A stretch of DNA of 64,000 nucleotides. Source: Mycobacterium interjectum. Its GTDB lineage: Bacteria > Actinomycetota > Actinomycetes > Mycobacteriales > Mycobacteriaceae. The notes beneath the pieces are model-generated. The model was given only the letters and a program-made list of their open reading frames with translations. It ran no database searches and was not told the origin of the DNA. Shown one piece after another: positions 33,656-41,539 of this stretch (positions are counted from its first letter, which is position 1; each line of letters begins with the position of its first letter). The DNA lies in the NCBI GenBank assembly GCA_002102225.1, contig LQPB01000090.1, positions 62,001 to 126,000 of the forward strand. Reading direction: 5' to 3'. Both the position numbers and the translations under genes were made by a program.

Positions 33656-33897
33656 GAATCCTTGTTTCCGTCGGTCCCGTCGGGTCCGCTAGCCAGGCCC
33701 AGTTCGCGTTCGCGCAGCACCGTGTAGACGCGCGCGATTTCCTGACGCACCGTGCGGAGCCGGCGGTTGTTGGTGAGCTGTCCGGTCGCCATCTGGAAGC
33801 GCAGGTTGAACAGCTCTTCCTTGGACTCGCGCACGCGCTCGGCGAGTTCGGAGTCGGTGAGCTCGCGCAGTTCGCCTGGCGAAATTCCCAGTGCCAT
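33652..33897 (-). CDS. rpmC: 50S ribosomal protein L29
   Basis: An 81-residue uL29 (core ELRELTDSELAERVRESKEE and RRLRTVRQEIARVYTVLRER) with a short Gly/Asp-rich tail. ATG 33897 shares a base with the rplP stop. Confidence 0.97.
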   Translation of the reverse strand: MALGISPGELRELTDSELAERVRESKEELFNLRFQMATGQLTNNRRLRTVRQEIARVYTVLRERELGLASGPDGTDGNKDS

Positions 33898-34313
33898 CAG
33901 AACTGATCCTCTCGGGTCACGATGCGGGCCTTGATCGGCAGCTTGTGGATTGCGCGGGTGAGCGCCGCCCGGGCGACCTGCTCGTTGGGGTAGCTGAGCT
34001 CGAACAGCACGCGGCCCGGCTTGACGTTGACGACCCACCACTCCGGGGAGCCCTTACCCGAACCCATCCGGGTCTCGGCGGGCTTCTTGGTCAGGGGGCG
34101 GTCGGGGAACACGTTGATCCACACCTTGCCGCCACGCTTGATGTGCCGGTTGATCGCGATACGGGCCGACTCGATCTGCCGGTTGGTCACGTAGGCGTGC
34201 TCGAGGGCCTGGATGCCGTAGTCACCGAAGTTCACCGCCGTGCCGCCGCTGGCGATGCCACGCTGGCGGGGGTGGTGCTGCTTGCGATGCTTAACCTTGC
34301 GGGGAATCAACAT
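33897..34313 (-). CDS. rplP: 50S ribosomal protein L16
   Basis: A 138-residue uL16 (MLIPRKVKHRKQHHPRQRG start). It contacts the A-site tRNA region of 23S rRNA. Full length; three bases after rpsC. Confidence 0.98.
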   Translation of the reverse strand: MLIPRKVKHRKQHHPRQRGIASGGTAVNFGDYGIQALEHAYVTNRQIESARIAINRHIKRGGKVWINVFPDRPLTKKPAETRMGSGKGSPEWWVVNVKPGRVLFELSYPNEQVARAALTRAIHKLPIKARIVTREDQF

Positions 34314-34316
34314 GAT

Positions 34317-35153
34317 TCAGCTCTCCGTGCTCTGTGCTTCGACGGCAGGCGCGGACTCGGCCGGGGCCGGCGGAGCGCTTTCTTCGGCACCCGCCGCGCG
34401 GCCGGCCTCGGTGCTGGTCGCCGTGGTGCCCGACGCGCCACTGCGCCGCGGACGCGTGCCCGACGGTCGCTCGCGGCGCGGACGCTCCGCGCCCGCCGGG
34501 GCGGCGGCGGCCAACTCGCGCTTGCCGCCGACGATGTCGCCCTTGTAGATCCACACCTTCACGCCGATCCGGCCGAAGGTGGTCTTGGCCTCGTACAGGC
34601 CGTAGTCGATGTCGGCGCGCAGGGTGTGCAGCGGCACCCGGCCCTCGCGGTAGAACTCCGAGCGGCTCATCTCCGCGCCGCCGAGGCGGCCGGAGCACTG
34701 CACCCGGATGCCCTTGACGTTGGGCTGACGCATCGCCGACTGAATGGCCTTGCGCATCGCGCGGCGGAACGCCACGCGGTTGCTCAGCTGCTCGGCGACG
34801 CCCTGGGCCACCAGTTGCGCTTGCGACTCGGGGTTTTTGACCTCGAGGATGTTGAGCTGTACCTGCTTACCGGTCAGCTTCTCCAGGTCCGCGCGGATCC
34901 GGTCGGCCTCGGTGCCGCGGCGGCCGATGACGATGCCCGGACGCGCGGTGTGGATGTCGACCCGGACCCGGTCGCGGGTGCGCTCGATCTCGACGTCGGC
35001 GATGCCGGCGCGCTCCAGGCCCGTGGACAGCAGCCGGCGGATCGCGACGTCTTCCTTGACGTAGTCGGCGTACTGCTTGTCGGCGTACCAGCGCGACTTC
35101 CAGTCCGTCGTGATGCCCAGCCGGAAGCCGTGCGGATTGATCTTCTGGCCCAC
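34317..35153 (-). CDS. rpsC: 30S ribosomal protein S3
   Basis: A 278-residue uS3 with the KH domain (GIVIGRRGTEADRIRADLEK) and C-terminal S3 domain. After about residue 215 comes a low-complexity tail rich in Arg, Ala, Glu and Ser (ERPRRERPSGTRPRRSG), longer than in E. coli but usual for mycobacteria. It overlaps rplV by one base. Confidence 0.98.
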   Translation of the reverse strand: MGQKINPHGFRLGITTDWKSRWYADKQYADYVKEDVAIRRLLSTGLERAGIADVEIERTRDRVRVDIHTARPGIVIGRRGTEADRIRADLEKLTGKQVQLNILEVKNPESQAQLVAQGVAEQLSNRVAFRRAMRKAIQSAMRQPNVKGIRVQCSGRLGGAEMSRSEFYREGRVPLHTLRADIDYGLYEAKTTFGRIGVKVWIYKGDIVGGKRELAAAAPAGAERPRRERPSGTRPRRSGASGTTATSTEAGRAAGAEESAPPAPAESAPAVEAQSTES

Positions 35154-35701
35154 TAGTCTGAGCCTCCCTTCGCTTCAGAAGCCTCAGAAGCCTTGGCCGG
35201 GGCCTTCTTTGCCGGGGCCTTCTTGGCGGCCGGCGCTTTCTTGGCTGGTGCCTTCTTGGCGGGCGCCTTCTTGGCGGGCGCCTTGGCCGCGGCCTTGCTG
35301 GCCTCGGCGCGACGGGCCCGCGTCGACTTCGCCGGCCCCGCGCCCTTCGCCGGCCGGCTCTCCACCACGACCGTGATGTGGCTGGTGCGCCTGCGGATCC
35401 GGAAGGCGCGGCCCTGGGCGCGCGGACGGATGCGCTTGGCGGTCGGGCCCTCGTCGGCGTAGACGGTGGCGACCACCAGGGTCGCCGGGTCCAGGCCATT
35501 GTTGTTCTGCGCGTTGGCCGCCGCGCTGGCGATCACCTTGGCGACCGGCTCGCTGGCGGCCTGGGGCGCCCAGCGCAGGATGTCCAGCGCGTCCTCCACG
35601 GACCTGCCGCGCACCAGGTCGATCACCCGGCGCGCCTTTCTCGGCGACACGCGCACGAACCGCGCCTTCGCGACCGCCGACGGAAACTCAGTTGTGGTCA
35701 T
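35153..35701 (-). CDS. rplV: 50S ribosomal protein L22
   Basis: A 182-residue uL22. The globular domain ends at about residue 115 (RRRTSHITVVVES), followed by a 60-residue Ala/Lys/Pro tail built from repeats of KKAPA at about residues 135-170. E. coli L22 is 110 residues; the tail is a mycobacterial feature. The exit-tunnel loop is unremarkable. GTG/ATG context: the start overlaps rpsS by 4 bp. Confidence 0.97.
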   Translation of the reverse strand: MTTTEFPSAVAKARFVRVSPRKARRVIDLVRGRSVEDALDILRWAPQAASEPVAKVIASAAANAQNNNGLDPATLVVATVYADEGPTAKRIRPRAQGRAFRIRRRTSHITVVVESRPAKGAGPAKSTRARRAEASKAAAKAPAKKAPAKKAPAKKAPAAKKAPAKKAPAKASEASEAKGGSD

Positions 35702-35979
35702 CGCCGTTTGGCCTTCCGATCATCCTTGATGTGCCCCTTGAAGGTGCGCGTCGGGGCGAACTCGCCGAGCTTGTGGCCCACCATCGCCTCGGTGACGAAC
35801 ACGGGGACGTGCTTGCGCCCGTCGTGCACCGCAAAGGTGTGGCCGATGAAGTCCGGAATGATCGTCGACCGGCGCGACCAGGTCTTGATGACCTGCTTGG
35901 TGTTCTTCTCGTTCTGTACGTCGACCTTCTTGAGCAGATGGCCGTCGACGAACGGACCCTTCTTCAGGCTGCGTGGCAT
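35698..35979 (-). CDS. rpsS: 30S ribosomal protein S19
   Basis: A 93-residue uS19 (MPRSLKKGPFVDGHLLKKV start; HKLGEFAPTRTFKGH end), full length. Overlaps rplV by 4 bp. Confidence 0.98.
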   Translation of the reverse strand: MPRSLKKGPFVDGHLLKKVDVQNEKNTKQVIKTWSRRSTIIPDFIGHTFAVHDGRKHVPVFVTEAMVGHKLGEFAPTRTFKGHIKDDRKAKRR

Positions 35980-36009
35980 GTGCTGGCTTCTCCTGGTCCT
36001 GAGACTTCT

Positions 36010-36852
36010 TTACCGCGAATGCTTCTTGCCGGTGCGGCGTCGCCGGACGATGAGCTTGTTACTGGCCTTGTTCGGGTGGCGGGTGCGGCCTTCCGGCTTG
36101 CCCCATGGGCTGACCGGGTGCCGACCGCCGGAGGTCTTACCCTCACCACCACCGTGCGGGTGGTCCACCGGGTTCATCACCACACCACGGACCGACGGGC
36201 GCTTGCCCTTCCACCGCATCCGGCCGGCCTTGCCCCAGTTGATGTTCGCCTGCTCGGCGTTGCCGACCTCGCCGACGGTGGCGCGGCAGCGCACGTCGAC
36301 GCGGCGGATTTCACCGCTGGGCATCCGCAGCGAGGCGTAGCTGCCCTCCTTGCCGAGCAACTGGATGCTCGACCCGGCCGACCGCGCGAGCTTCGCGCCG
36401 CCGCCCGGTCGCAACTCCACGGCGTGCACCAGGGTGCCGGCCGGGATGTTGCGCAGCGGCAGGTTGTTGCCCGGCTTGATGTCGGCGTTGGCGCCGGACT
36501 CCACCACGTCGCCCTGCGAGAGGCCAAGCGGCGCAATGATGTAGCGCTTCTCGCCGTCCAGGTAGTGCAGCAACGCGATGTTGGCGGTGCGGTTCGGGTC
36601 GTACTCGATGTGCGCGACCTTGGCGTTGACGCCGTCCTTGTCGTTGCGCCGGAAGTCGATCACCCGGTAGGCGCGCTTGTGCCCGCCGCCCTTGTGACGG
36701 GTGGTGATCCGGCCGTGCGCGTTGCGCCCACCGTGCCCGTGCAGCGGGCGCACCAGCGACTTCTCCGGCTCCGACCGGGTGATCTCCGCGAAGTCGGAGA
36801 CGCTGGCGCCGCGGCGGCCCGGGGTCGTCGGCTTGTACTTACGAATTGCCAT
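36010..36852 (-). CDS. rplB: 50S ribosomal protein L2
   Basis: A 280-residue uL2 with the peptidyl-transferase loop including the conserved histidine in NPVDHPHGGGEGKTSGGRHP. Full length, with the usual basic C-terminus. Confidence 0.98.
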   Translation of the reverse strand: MAIRKYKPTTPGRRGASVSDFAEITRSEPEKSLVRPLHGHGGRNAHGRITTRHKGGGHKRAYRVIDFRRNDKDGVNAKVAHIEYDPNRTANIALLHYLDGEKRYIIAPLGLSQGDVVESGANADIKPGNNLPLRNIPAGTLVHAVELRPGGGAKLARSAGSSIQLLGKEGSYASLRMPSGEIRRVDVRCRATVGEVGNAEQANINWGKAGRMRWKGKRPSVRGVVMNPVDHPHGGGEGKTSGGRHPVSPWGKPEGRTRHPNKASNKLIVRRRRTGKKHSR

Positions 36853-36881
36853 GTCTGATCAAGTCTTTCTCTCGCGCTCGG

Positions 36882-37184
36882 CTAGCTCGGTGCGCCGAAG
36901 AGGTCGATCGGCTTGCTGCCCGGCGCCAGGGTGACGATGGCGCGCTTGGTGCCCTTGCGCTTGCCATATCCGGTGCGGGTGCGCTTGCGCTTGCCCTGTC
37001 GATTCGCGGTGTTCACCGACGCGACCTTGACGGAAAAGATCTTCTCGACAGCGATCTTGATCTGCGTCTTGTTCGAGTCGGGGTGCACCACGAAGGTGTA
37101 GACGTTGTCATCGAGGAGCCCGTAGGACTTCTCGGAGATGACCGGCGCCAGGATGATGTCGCGGGGGTCAGCGATGGTCGCCAT
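36882..37184 (-). CDS. rplW: 50S ribosomal protein L23
   Basis: A 100-residue uL23 (DPRDIILAPVISEKSYGLLD start), docking site for trigger factor and SRP at the tunnel exit. It shares one base with the rplD stop. Confidence 0.98.
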   Translation of the reverse strand: MATIADPRDIILAPVISEKSYGLLDDNVYTFVVHPDSNKTQIKIAVEKIFSVKVASVNTANRQGKRKRTRTGYGKRKGTKRAIVTLAPGSKPIDLFGAPS

Positions 37185-37840
37185 CAGGCCGAAACCTCCT
37201 CGGCAGAACTAGTGTTGGCGGCGATGTAGGCGTTGAGGGCCTCGACGCTGAACACCACGTCATCGGAGCGCAGCACGTCATAGGTGTTGAGCTGATCGGG
37301 CGCCAGCACGTGCACGCCCGGCAGGTTGCGCACGCTCTTCTTGCCGGTCTCGTCGGTGCGGCCGATGACGAGCAGCACCTGCTTGCGTTCGGTCAGCGTG
37401 CCCAGAAATGCCTTGGCGCTCTTGGTGGATGGGGTCTGGCCCGCGACCAACTCGGTGATGGCGTGGATGCGCCCGTTGCGCGCCCGGTCGGACAGCGCCC
37501 CACGCAACGCCGCGGCGATCATCTTCTTGGGCGTGCGCTGGCTGTAATCGCGCGGCTTGGGACCGTGCACGACGCCGCCACCGGCGAACTGCGGCGCCCG
37601 CGTCGAACCCTGCCGCGCCCGGCCGGTGCCCTTCTGCCGGTACGGCTTGCGCCCGCCGCCGCTGACCTCACCGCGGGTCTTGGTCGAGTGCGTGCCCTGG
37701 CGGGCGGCCGCCCGCTGGGCGGTGACCACCTGGTGCATCAGCGCGATGTTGGCCTCGGCGTCGAACAACTCGGCCGGCAGCTCGATGGAGCCGTCCACCT
37801 TGCCGTCCGGTGTCTTGACGTCAATCTTCTGCGCTGCCAT
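37184..37840 (-). CDS. rplD: 50S ribosomal protein L4
   Basis: A 218-residue uL4. The extended tunnel loop (RQGTHSTKTRGEVSGGGRKPYRQKGTGRAR) shows the usual macrolide-contact residues. In E. coli L4 represses the S10 operon through its leader; hairpins are present upstream of rpsJ here (see 38839-38917), but that role is unproven. Confidence 0.98.
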   Translation of the reverse strand: MAAQKIDVKTPDGKVDGSIELPAELFDAEANIALMHQVVTAQRAAARQGTHSTKTRGEVSGGGRKPYRQKGTGRARQGSTRAPQFAGGGVVHGPKPRDYSQRTPKKMIAAALRGALSDRARNGRIHAITELVAGQTPSTKSAKAFLGTLTERKQVLLVIGRTDETGKKSVRNLPGVHVLAPDQLNTYDVLRSDDVVFSVEALNAYIAANTSSAEEVSA

Positions 37841-38493
37841 TACTTCTCACCTCGTTTGATCGCGCTGCGCACCATCACGAGTCCTCCAGTGCGGCCGGGG
37901 ACCGCGCCTTTGATGAGCAGCACGCCGTTCTCGGTATCGACTTTGTGCACCACCAGGTTCTGGACGGTCACCCGGTCGTTGCCCATCCGGCCGGCCATCC
38001 GGGTGCCCTTGAACACCCGCGCCGGGGTGGCGCAGCCGCCGATGGAGCCCGGCCGGCGGTGCACCGCCTGGGCGCCGTGGCTGGCGCCCTGACCGCGGAA
38101 GCCGTGCCGCTTCATGGTTCCGGCGAAGCCCTTGCCCTTGGAGGTGCCGGTCACGTCGACATAGGAGCCGTCGGCGAAGATCTCGGCGGTCAGCTCCTGG
38201 CCGACCTCGTATTCGGCAGCGGCGTCCGGGTTCTCCAGACGCAGCTCGGCCAGGTAGCGGCGCGGGTTGACCCCCGCCGCGGTGTACTGACCGGTCACCG
38301 GCTTGTTGACCTTGCGGGGGCTGATCTCGCCGTACGCCAGCTGCACGGCGCTGTAGCCGTCGCGCTCCGGCGTGCGGATGCGGGTCACCACGTTGGGGCC
38401 GGCCTTGACCACCGTCACCGGCACAACCCGGTTGTTCTCGTCGAACACCTGCGTCATGCCCAGCTTGGTACCCAGGATGCCTTTTCTTGCCAT
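37840..38493 (-). CDS. rplC: 50S ribosomal protein L3
   Basis: A 217-residue uL3 (ARKGILGTKLGMTQVFDENN start; GFRGQGASHGAQAVHRRPGS core). Linezolid resistance in M. tuberculosis arises at Cys154 of L3; no change is claimed here. Confidence 0.98.
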   Translation of the reverse strand: MARKGILGTKLGMTQVFDENNRVVPVTVVKAGPNVVTRIRTPERDGYSAVQLAYGEISPRKVNKPVTGQYTAAGVNPRRYLAELRLENPDAAAEYEVGQELTAEIFADGSYVDVTGTSKGKGFAGTMKRHGFRGQGASHGAQAVHRRPGSIGGCATPARVFKGTRMAGRMGNDRVTVQNLVVHKVDTENGVLLIKGAVPGRTGGLVMVRSAIKRGEK

Positions 38494-38507
38494 CGTTTCT
38501 GGATCTC

Positions 38508-38813
38508 CTACTGGATGTTGACGTCGACGCTGGCCGGAAGGTCGATGCGCATCAGCGCGTCGACGGTCTTCGGCGTCGGATCGAGGATGTCAATCAACCG
38601 CTTGTGCGTACGCATCTCGAAGTGCTCCCGCGAGTCCTTGTACTTGTGCGGAGAGCGGATGACGCAATACACGTTCTTCTCGGTCGGCAGCGGCACCGGA
38701 CCTACGACGCTGGCACCCGTGCGGACGACGGTCTCGACGATCTTGCGCGCCGATGCGTCAATAGCCTCATGGTCGTAGGCCTTAAGCCTGATGCGGATCT
38801 TCTGTCCCGCCAC
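38508..38813 (-). CDS. rpsJ: 30S ribosomal protein S10 (NusE)
   Basis: A 101-residue uS10, first gene of the S10 operon (AGQKIRIRLKAYDHEAID start). It also acts in transcription antitermination with NusB. GTG 38813 has GTAGGAGAAGC in front. The leader upstream carries strong hairpins. Confidence 0.98.
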   Translation of the reverse strand: MAGQKIRIRLKAYDHEAIDASARKIVETVVRTGASVVGPVPLPTEKNVYCVIRSPHKYKDSREHFEMRTHKRLIDILDPTPKTVDALMRIDLPASVDVNIQ

Positions 38814-38838
38814 GCTTCTCCTACCCTCACTCCTCTTG

Positions 38839-38857
38839 AAGCCCGGTAGCCGGGCTT
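38839..38857 (-). promoter_or_regulatory. Hairpin in the S10 leader, close to rpsJ
   Basis: AAGCCCGG-TAG-CCGGGCTT: perfect 8-bp arms and a 3-nt loop, 26 bp upstream of the rpsJ start. It could be an attenuator or a ribosomal-protein binding site. Confidence 0.5.
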
Positions 38858-38890
38858 ACATCCATGTCTCAGTGCCCCCCAGCGCGCCAA

Positions 38891-38917
38891 TCGACCGCCC
38901 AATGTTGGGCCGGTCGA
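38891..38917 (-). promoter_or_regulatory. Long hairpin in the S10 leader
   Basis: TCGACCG-CCCAA / TTGGG-C-CGGTCGA gives 12 base pairs with one bulged base and a very tight apex. It is one of the longest hairpins in the window outside the terminators. Confidence 0.5.
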
Positions 38918-39008
38918 GCGTCGCGCCGGATACTGCGCCGCTGTTTACCTGTCGTGGTCCACCGGCCCCCGCGGTCGGGTGTGTCACCTGACGCAGCCTC
39001 GGCCCGGC

Positions 39009-39030
39009 CCAATTTCTAAGCCGAAATTGG
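39009..39030 (-). terminator. Inverted repeat after the TetR gene, possible terminator
   Basis: CCAATTTC-TAAGCC-GAAATTGG, perfect 8-bp arms and 6-nt loop, lies 141 bp after the TetR stop and 178 bp before rpsJ. It could end TetR transcription or be a protein site at the S10 promoter. Confidence 0.4.
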
Positions 39031-39170
39031 TCGCGTTCCGAGGATGGGACCGGACGCGCCCGGTTGGGCGCTGGTCGTATGCCCAGCCAGGCAGAACCCG
39101 GCGAAAGGCAACCTGAACAGTATGCCCTAGATCGCGGCTCCGGCAAAATTCCCAGGCCTGCGTCGACGCC

Positions 39171-39782
39171 TCAGGCGCCCGCCGATTCGGTGCTCGCCGC
39201 GTCGGCCCTGCGCTGCGCGCGCTGAACATGCAGGAAACCGTCGACGGCCGCGCGCGCACACTCGCGATAGTCGAAGTCGGGCAGGGTGGACAGGCGGCCC
39301 AGGACCAGCGGGCCGATCAGCATGGCGATGGCCCGCGAGCGGTCGACCTCACCCAGCTCGGCGGCCGCCTCGGGGCTGTCGAACACCGCGTCGAACGGTG
39401 CGGCGTACTGCTGGGCGATGCGTTCGCGCAACGAGCTGATCGAACAGCCGTTGCCCGCGCGGGAATCGCCCGGTTCCGGCAACACTTCCAGGTCCGGCCC
39501 CAGGGCCAGCCAGGACATGGCGGTCAGGAGGGCCGGCGCCTGCGCCACGGCTTCGGCCTGAGCCTGCACCAGCGCCACCAGCCGGTCGCGCAGCGAGCCC
39601 TGCGCGGGCGGCGTCGGCGACGGCGGTATCAGGCTGTGGAACGCCGCCGCCAGCAAATCGTTTCCGCTCGGGAAGTGGCGATACAGGGTCGCCCTGGCTA
39701 CATTGGCGCTACGGGTGACCGCATCGACGGTCACCGCGCTCGGACCTCCGGAACGCAGAAGCGCGGCAGCGGCTTCGAGCAA
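39171..39782 (-). CDS. TetR-family regulator of the MFS exporter (start uncertain)
   Basis: About 203 residues as drawn from TTG 39782, with the HTH around VTRSANVARATLYRHFPSGNDL. The frame is open further upstream and encodes GASTDPRPARSRARLLEAA, which looks like a genuine TetR N-terminus, so the protein probably starts about 20 codons earlier. No ATG, GTG or TTG exists there; GGAGAGG stands 9 nt before an ATC codon in frame. It is divergent from the MFS exporter at 39926, its likely target. Confidence 0.85.
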   Translation of the reverse strand: MLEAAAALLRSGGPSAVTVDAVTRSANVARATLYRHFPSGNDLLAAAFHSLIPPSPTPPAQGSLRDRLVALVQAQAEAVAQAPALLTAMSWLALGPDLEVLPEPGDSRAGNGCSISSLRERIAQQYAAPFDAVFDSPEAAAELGEVDRSRAIAMLIGPLVLGRLSTLPDFDYRECARAAVDGFLHVQRAQRRADAASTESAGA

Positions 39783-39876
39783 GCGGGCCCGCGACCGCGC
39801 CGGCCGGGGATCGGTACTTGCGCCGGTGATTGTGAGCCACCTCTCCGTTTGGGGCCGGGATTATCGGCTATTTCAC

Positions 39877-39891
39877 AAGACTATCGGTCTT
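39877..39891. promoter_or_regulatory. Candidate operator between TetR and MFS exporter
   Basis: AAGAC-TATCG-GTCTT is a perfect 5-bp inverted repeat. The imperfect direct repeat TATCGG occurs at 39862 and 39882. It lies between the divergent TetR and exporter genes. Confidence 0.45.
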
Positions 39892-39925
39892 AAAACTTCT
39901 ACGCCCCCGTTAGGAGGCGCTTCAT

Positions 39926-41539
39926 ATGGTCGAAACGCTGGTACGGCCTGATCAGCGTACTGACAGGGCGGCCATCGGCGGAAGCCCGCGCGCCCGAACC
40001 TGGACCCTGGCCGTCGCATGCATGGGCGTCGGGCTGGTCGTCGCGTCGATGACCGCGCTCAACACGGCCCTGGGCGATCTCGCGGTGGCCACCTCCGCGA
40101 CGCAGTCGCAGCTGAACTGGATCGTCGACGGGTACACGGTGGCCCTGGCATGCCTGTTGCTGCCCGCCGGCGCAATCGGCGACCGCTACGGCCGGCGGGG
40201 CGCGTTGCTGGCCGGTCTGGCGATCTTCGCGCTCGGCTCGGCCGCCCCGGCGATGTTGCACACCCCGCTGCAGATCATCGCGGGCCGGGCCGTGGCCGGC
40301 GTGGGCGCCGCCTTCGTGATGCCCGCGACGCTGTCGCTGCTCACCGTGGCGTATCCGAAAAAAGACCGCGTCAAGGCCGTCGGCATCTGGGCGGGCACCG
40401 CCGGGTCCGGCGCGGTGCTCGGCATGCTCGGATCCGGGGCGCTGCTTGAGTTTTGGGACTGGCACGCGATTTTCTGGTCGCTGGGTGTCGCCGGTTTGGT
40501 GATCTTCGCGCTGGCGTGCACGGTGGCGTCGTCGCGCGACAGCACCGCCCCGCGCATCGACACGCCCGGCGCGGTCCTGATCGGGGCGGCGCTGGCGATC
40601 GGCGTCGCGGCGATCCTGGAAGCGCCCAATCGCGGGTGGAGCGATCCCCTGGTCTGGGGCGGGCTCGTCGCGGGGGCCGTGATCGCGGCGGTGTTCGGCG
40701 TCGTCGAACTCCGCCGGCGGCAACCGCTCCTCGACATGCGGTTGTTCGCCGACCCCAGCTTCGCTACCGGGGTCGCGTCGATCGTCGTGCTGTTCGGGGC
40801 GACGTTCGGCTTCTTTTACCTGGGCATGCAGTATGTGCAGCAGATTCTGGGCTATTCGCCGCTGATGACGGCGGTCGCCTTCACGCCGTTCATGGTTCCG
40901 CTGGCCATCTGCTCGGCGTTGTCGTTCTGGTACATGCCCAAGCTCGGCCTGCGGCTGGTGATCTTCGTGGGCACGGCGTTGATGTCGGTGGGGTTCATCA
41001 GCATGCATGTCCTCGACCTGCACACGTCCTACCTGGAATTGGCCTGGCCCACCCTGATCCTCAGCACCGGCATCGGATTCTGCACCGCCCCCACGACGTC
41101 GGCGATCATGGGCGCGGTCCCCGACGAAAAGCAGGGCGTCGCCTCCGCGGTGAACGACGCCTCGCGCGAGATGGGCGGGGCGTTGGGGATCGCGATCGCC
41201 GGTTCGATCCTGGCCGGACGCTATTCGCAGGAGCTGGCGCCGCGGCTGACGCAGTTTCCCGCGCCGGTCCGCGGACCGGCGACCGATTCGCTCGCCAAGG
41301 CCGTCGAAGTGGCCGACAAGCTCGGGCCGCAGGGGCGGCAACTGGCCGAGCTGAGCAAAACCGCCTTCATGACGTCGATGCACTCCTCGACGACGGCGCT
41401 GGCCGTCATCGTCGCCGTCGCCGCGGTCCTGATCGGGCTGTGGGCCCCCGGGCCCGACGGGAGACAGCTGACCCCGGTGCGCAGGGCCGCCGCCAGGGCC
41501 AGGCGAGCCGTCGGCCGGCGTCGGGTGGTGGCGCGCTAA
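39926..41539 (+). CDS. MFS multidrug exporter, DHA2 (14-TMS, EmrB/QacA) family
   Basis: A 537-residue inner-membrane proton antiporter. The first helix pair and motif A appear as GAIGDRYGRRGALLAG, and motif C-like glycines as GTAGSGAVLGMLGSG. Fourteen hydrophobic segments fit the DHA2 layout, with a short basic tail (RRAAARARRAVGRRR). It exports drugs or an endogenous metabolite; specificity unknown. ATG 39926 follows a good TAGGAGGCG site. Probably repressed by the divergent TetR. Confidence 0.93.
   Translation: MVETLVRPDQRTDRAAIGGSPRARTWTLAVACMGVGLVVASMTALNTALGDLAVATSATQSQLNWIVDGYTVALACLLLPAGAIGDRYGRRGALLAGLAIFALGSAAPAMLHTPLQIIAGRAVAGVGAAFVMPATLSLLTVAYPKKDRVKAVGIWAGTAGSGAVLGMLGSGALLEFWDWHAIFWSLGVAGLVIFALACTVASSRDSTAPRIDTPGAVLIGAALAIGVAAILEAPNRGWSDPLVWGGLVAGAVIAAVFGVVELRRRQPLLDMRLFADPSFATGVASIVVLFGATFGFFYLGMQYVQQILGYSPLMTAVAFTPFMVPLAICSALSFWYMPKLGLRLVIFVGTALMSVGFISMHVLDLHTSYLELAWPTLILSTGIGFCTAPTTSAIMGAVPDEKQGVASAVNDASREMGGALGIAIAGSILAGRYSQELAPRLTQFPAPVRGPATDSLAKAVEVADKLGPQGRQLAELSKTAFMTSMHSSTTALAVIVAVAAVLIGLWAPGPDGRQLTPVRRAAARARRAVGRRRVVAR

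Larger units (their letters stand above)
38814..39170 (-). other. S10 operon leader/promoter region with three hairpins
   Basis: 357 bp without a convincing gene between the TetR stop and rpsJ. It must hold the S10 promoter. Three clear inverted repeats are listed separately (38839-38857, 38891-38917, 39009-39030). The -10 and -35 boxes were not assigned with confidence. Confidence 0.6.

Noticed and set aside
35190..35300. Tandem DNA repeat in rplV considered as a CRISPR or VNTR
   Set aside because: The repeat encodes the KKAPA tail of L22 in frame; no spacers and no cas genes.
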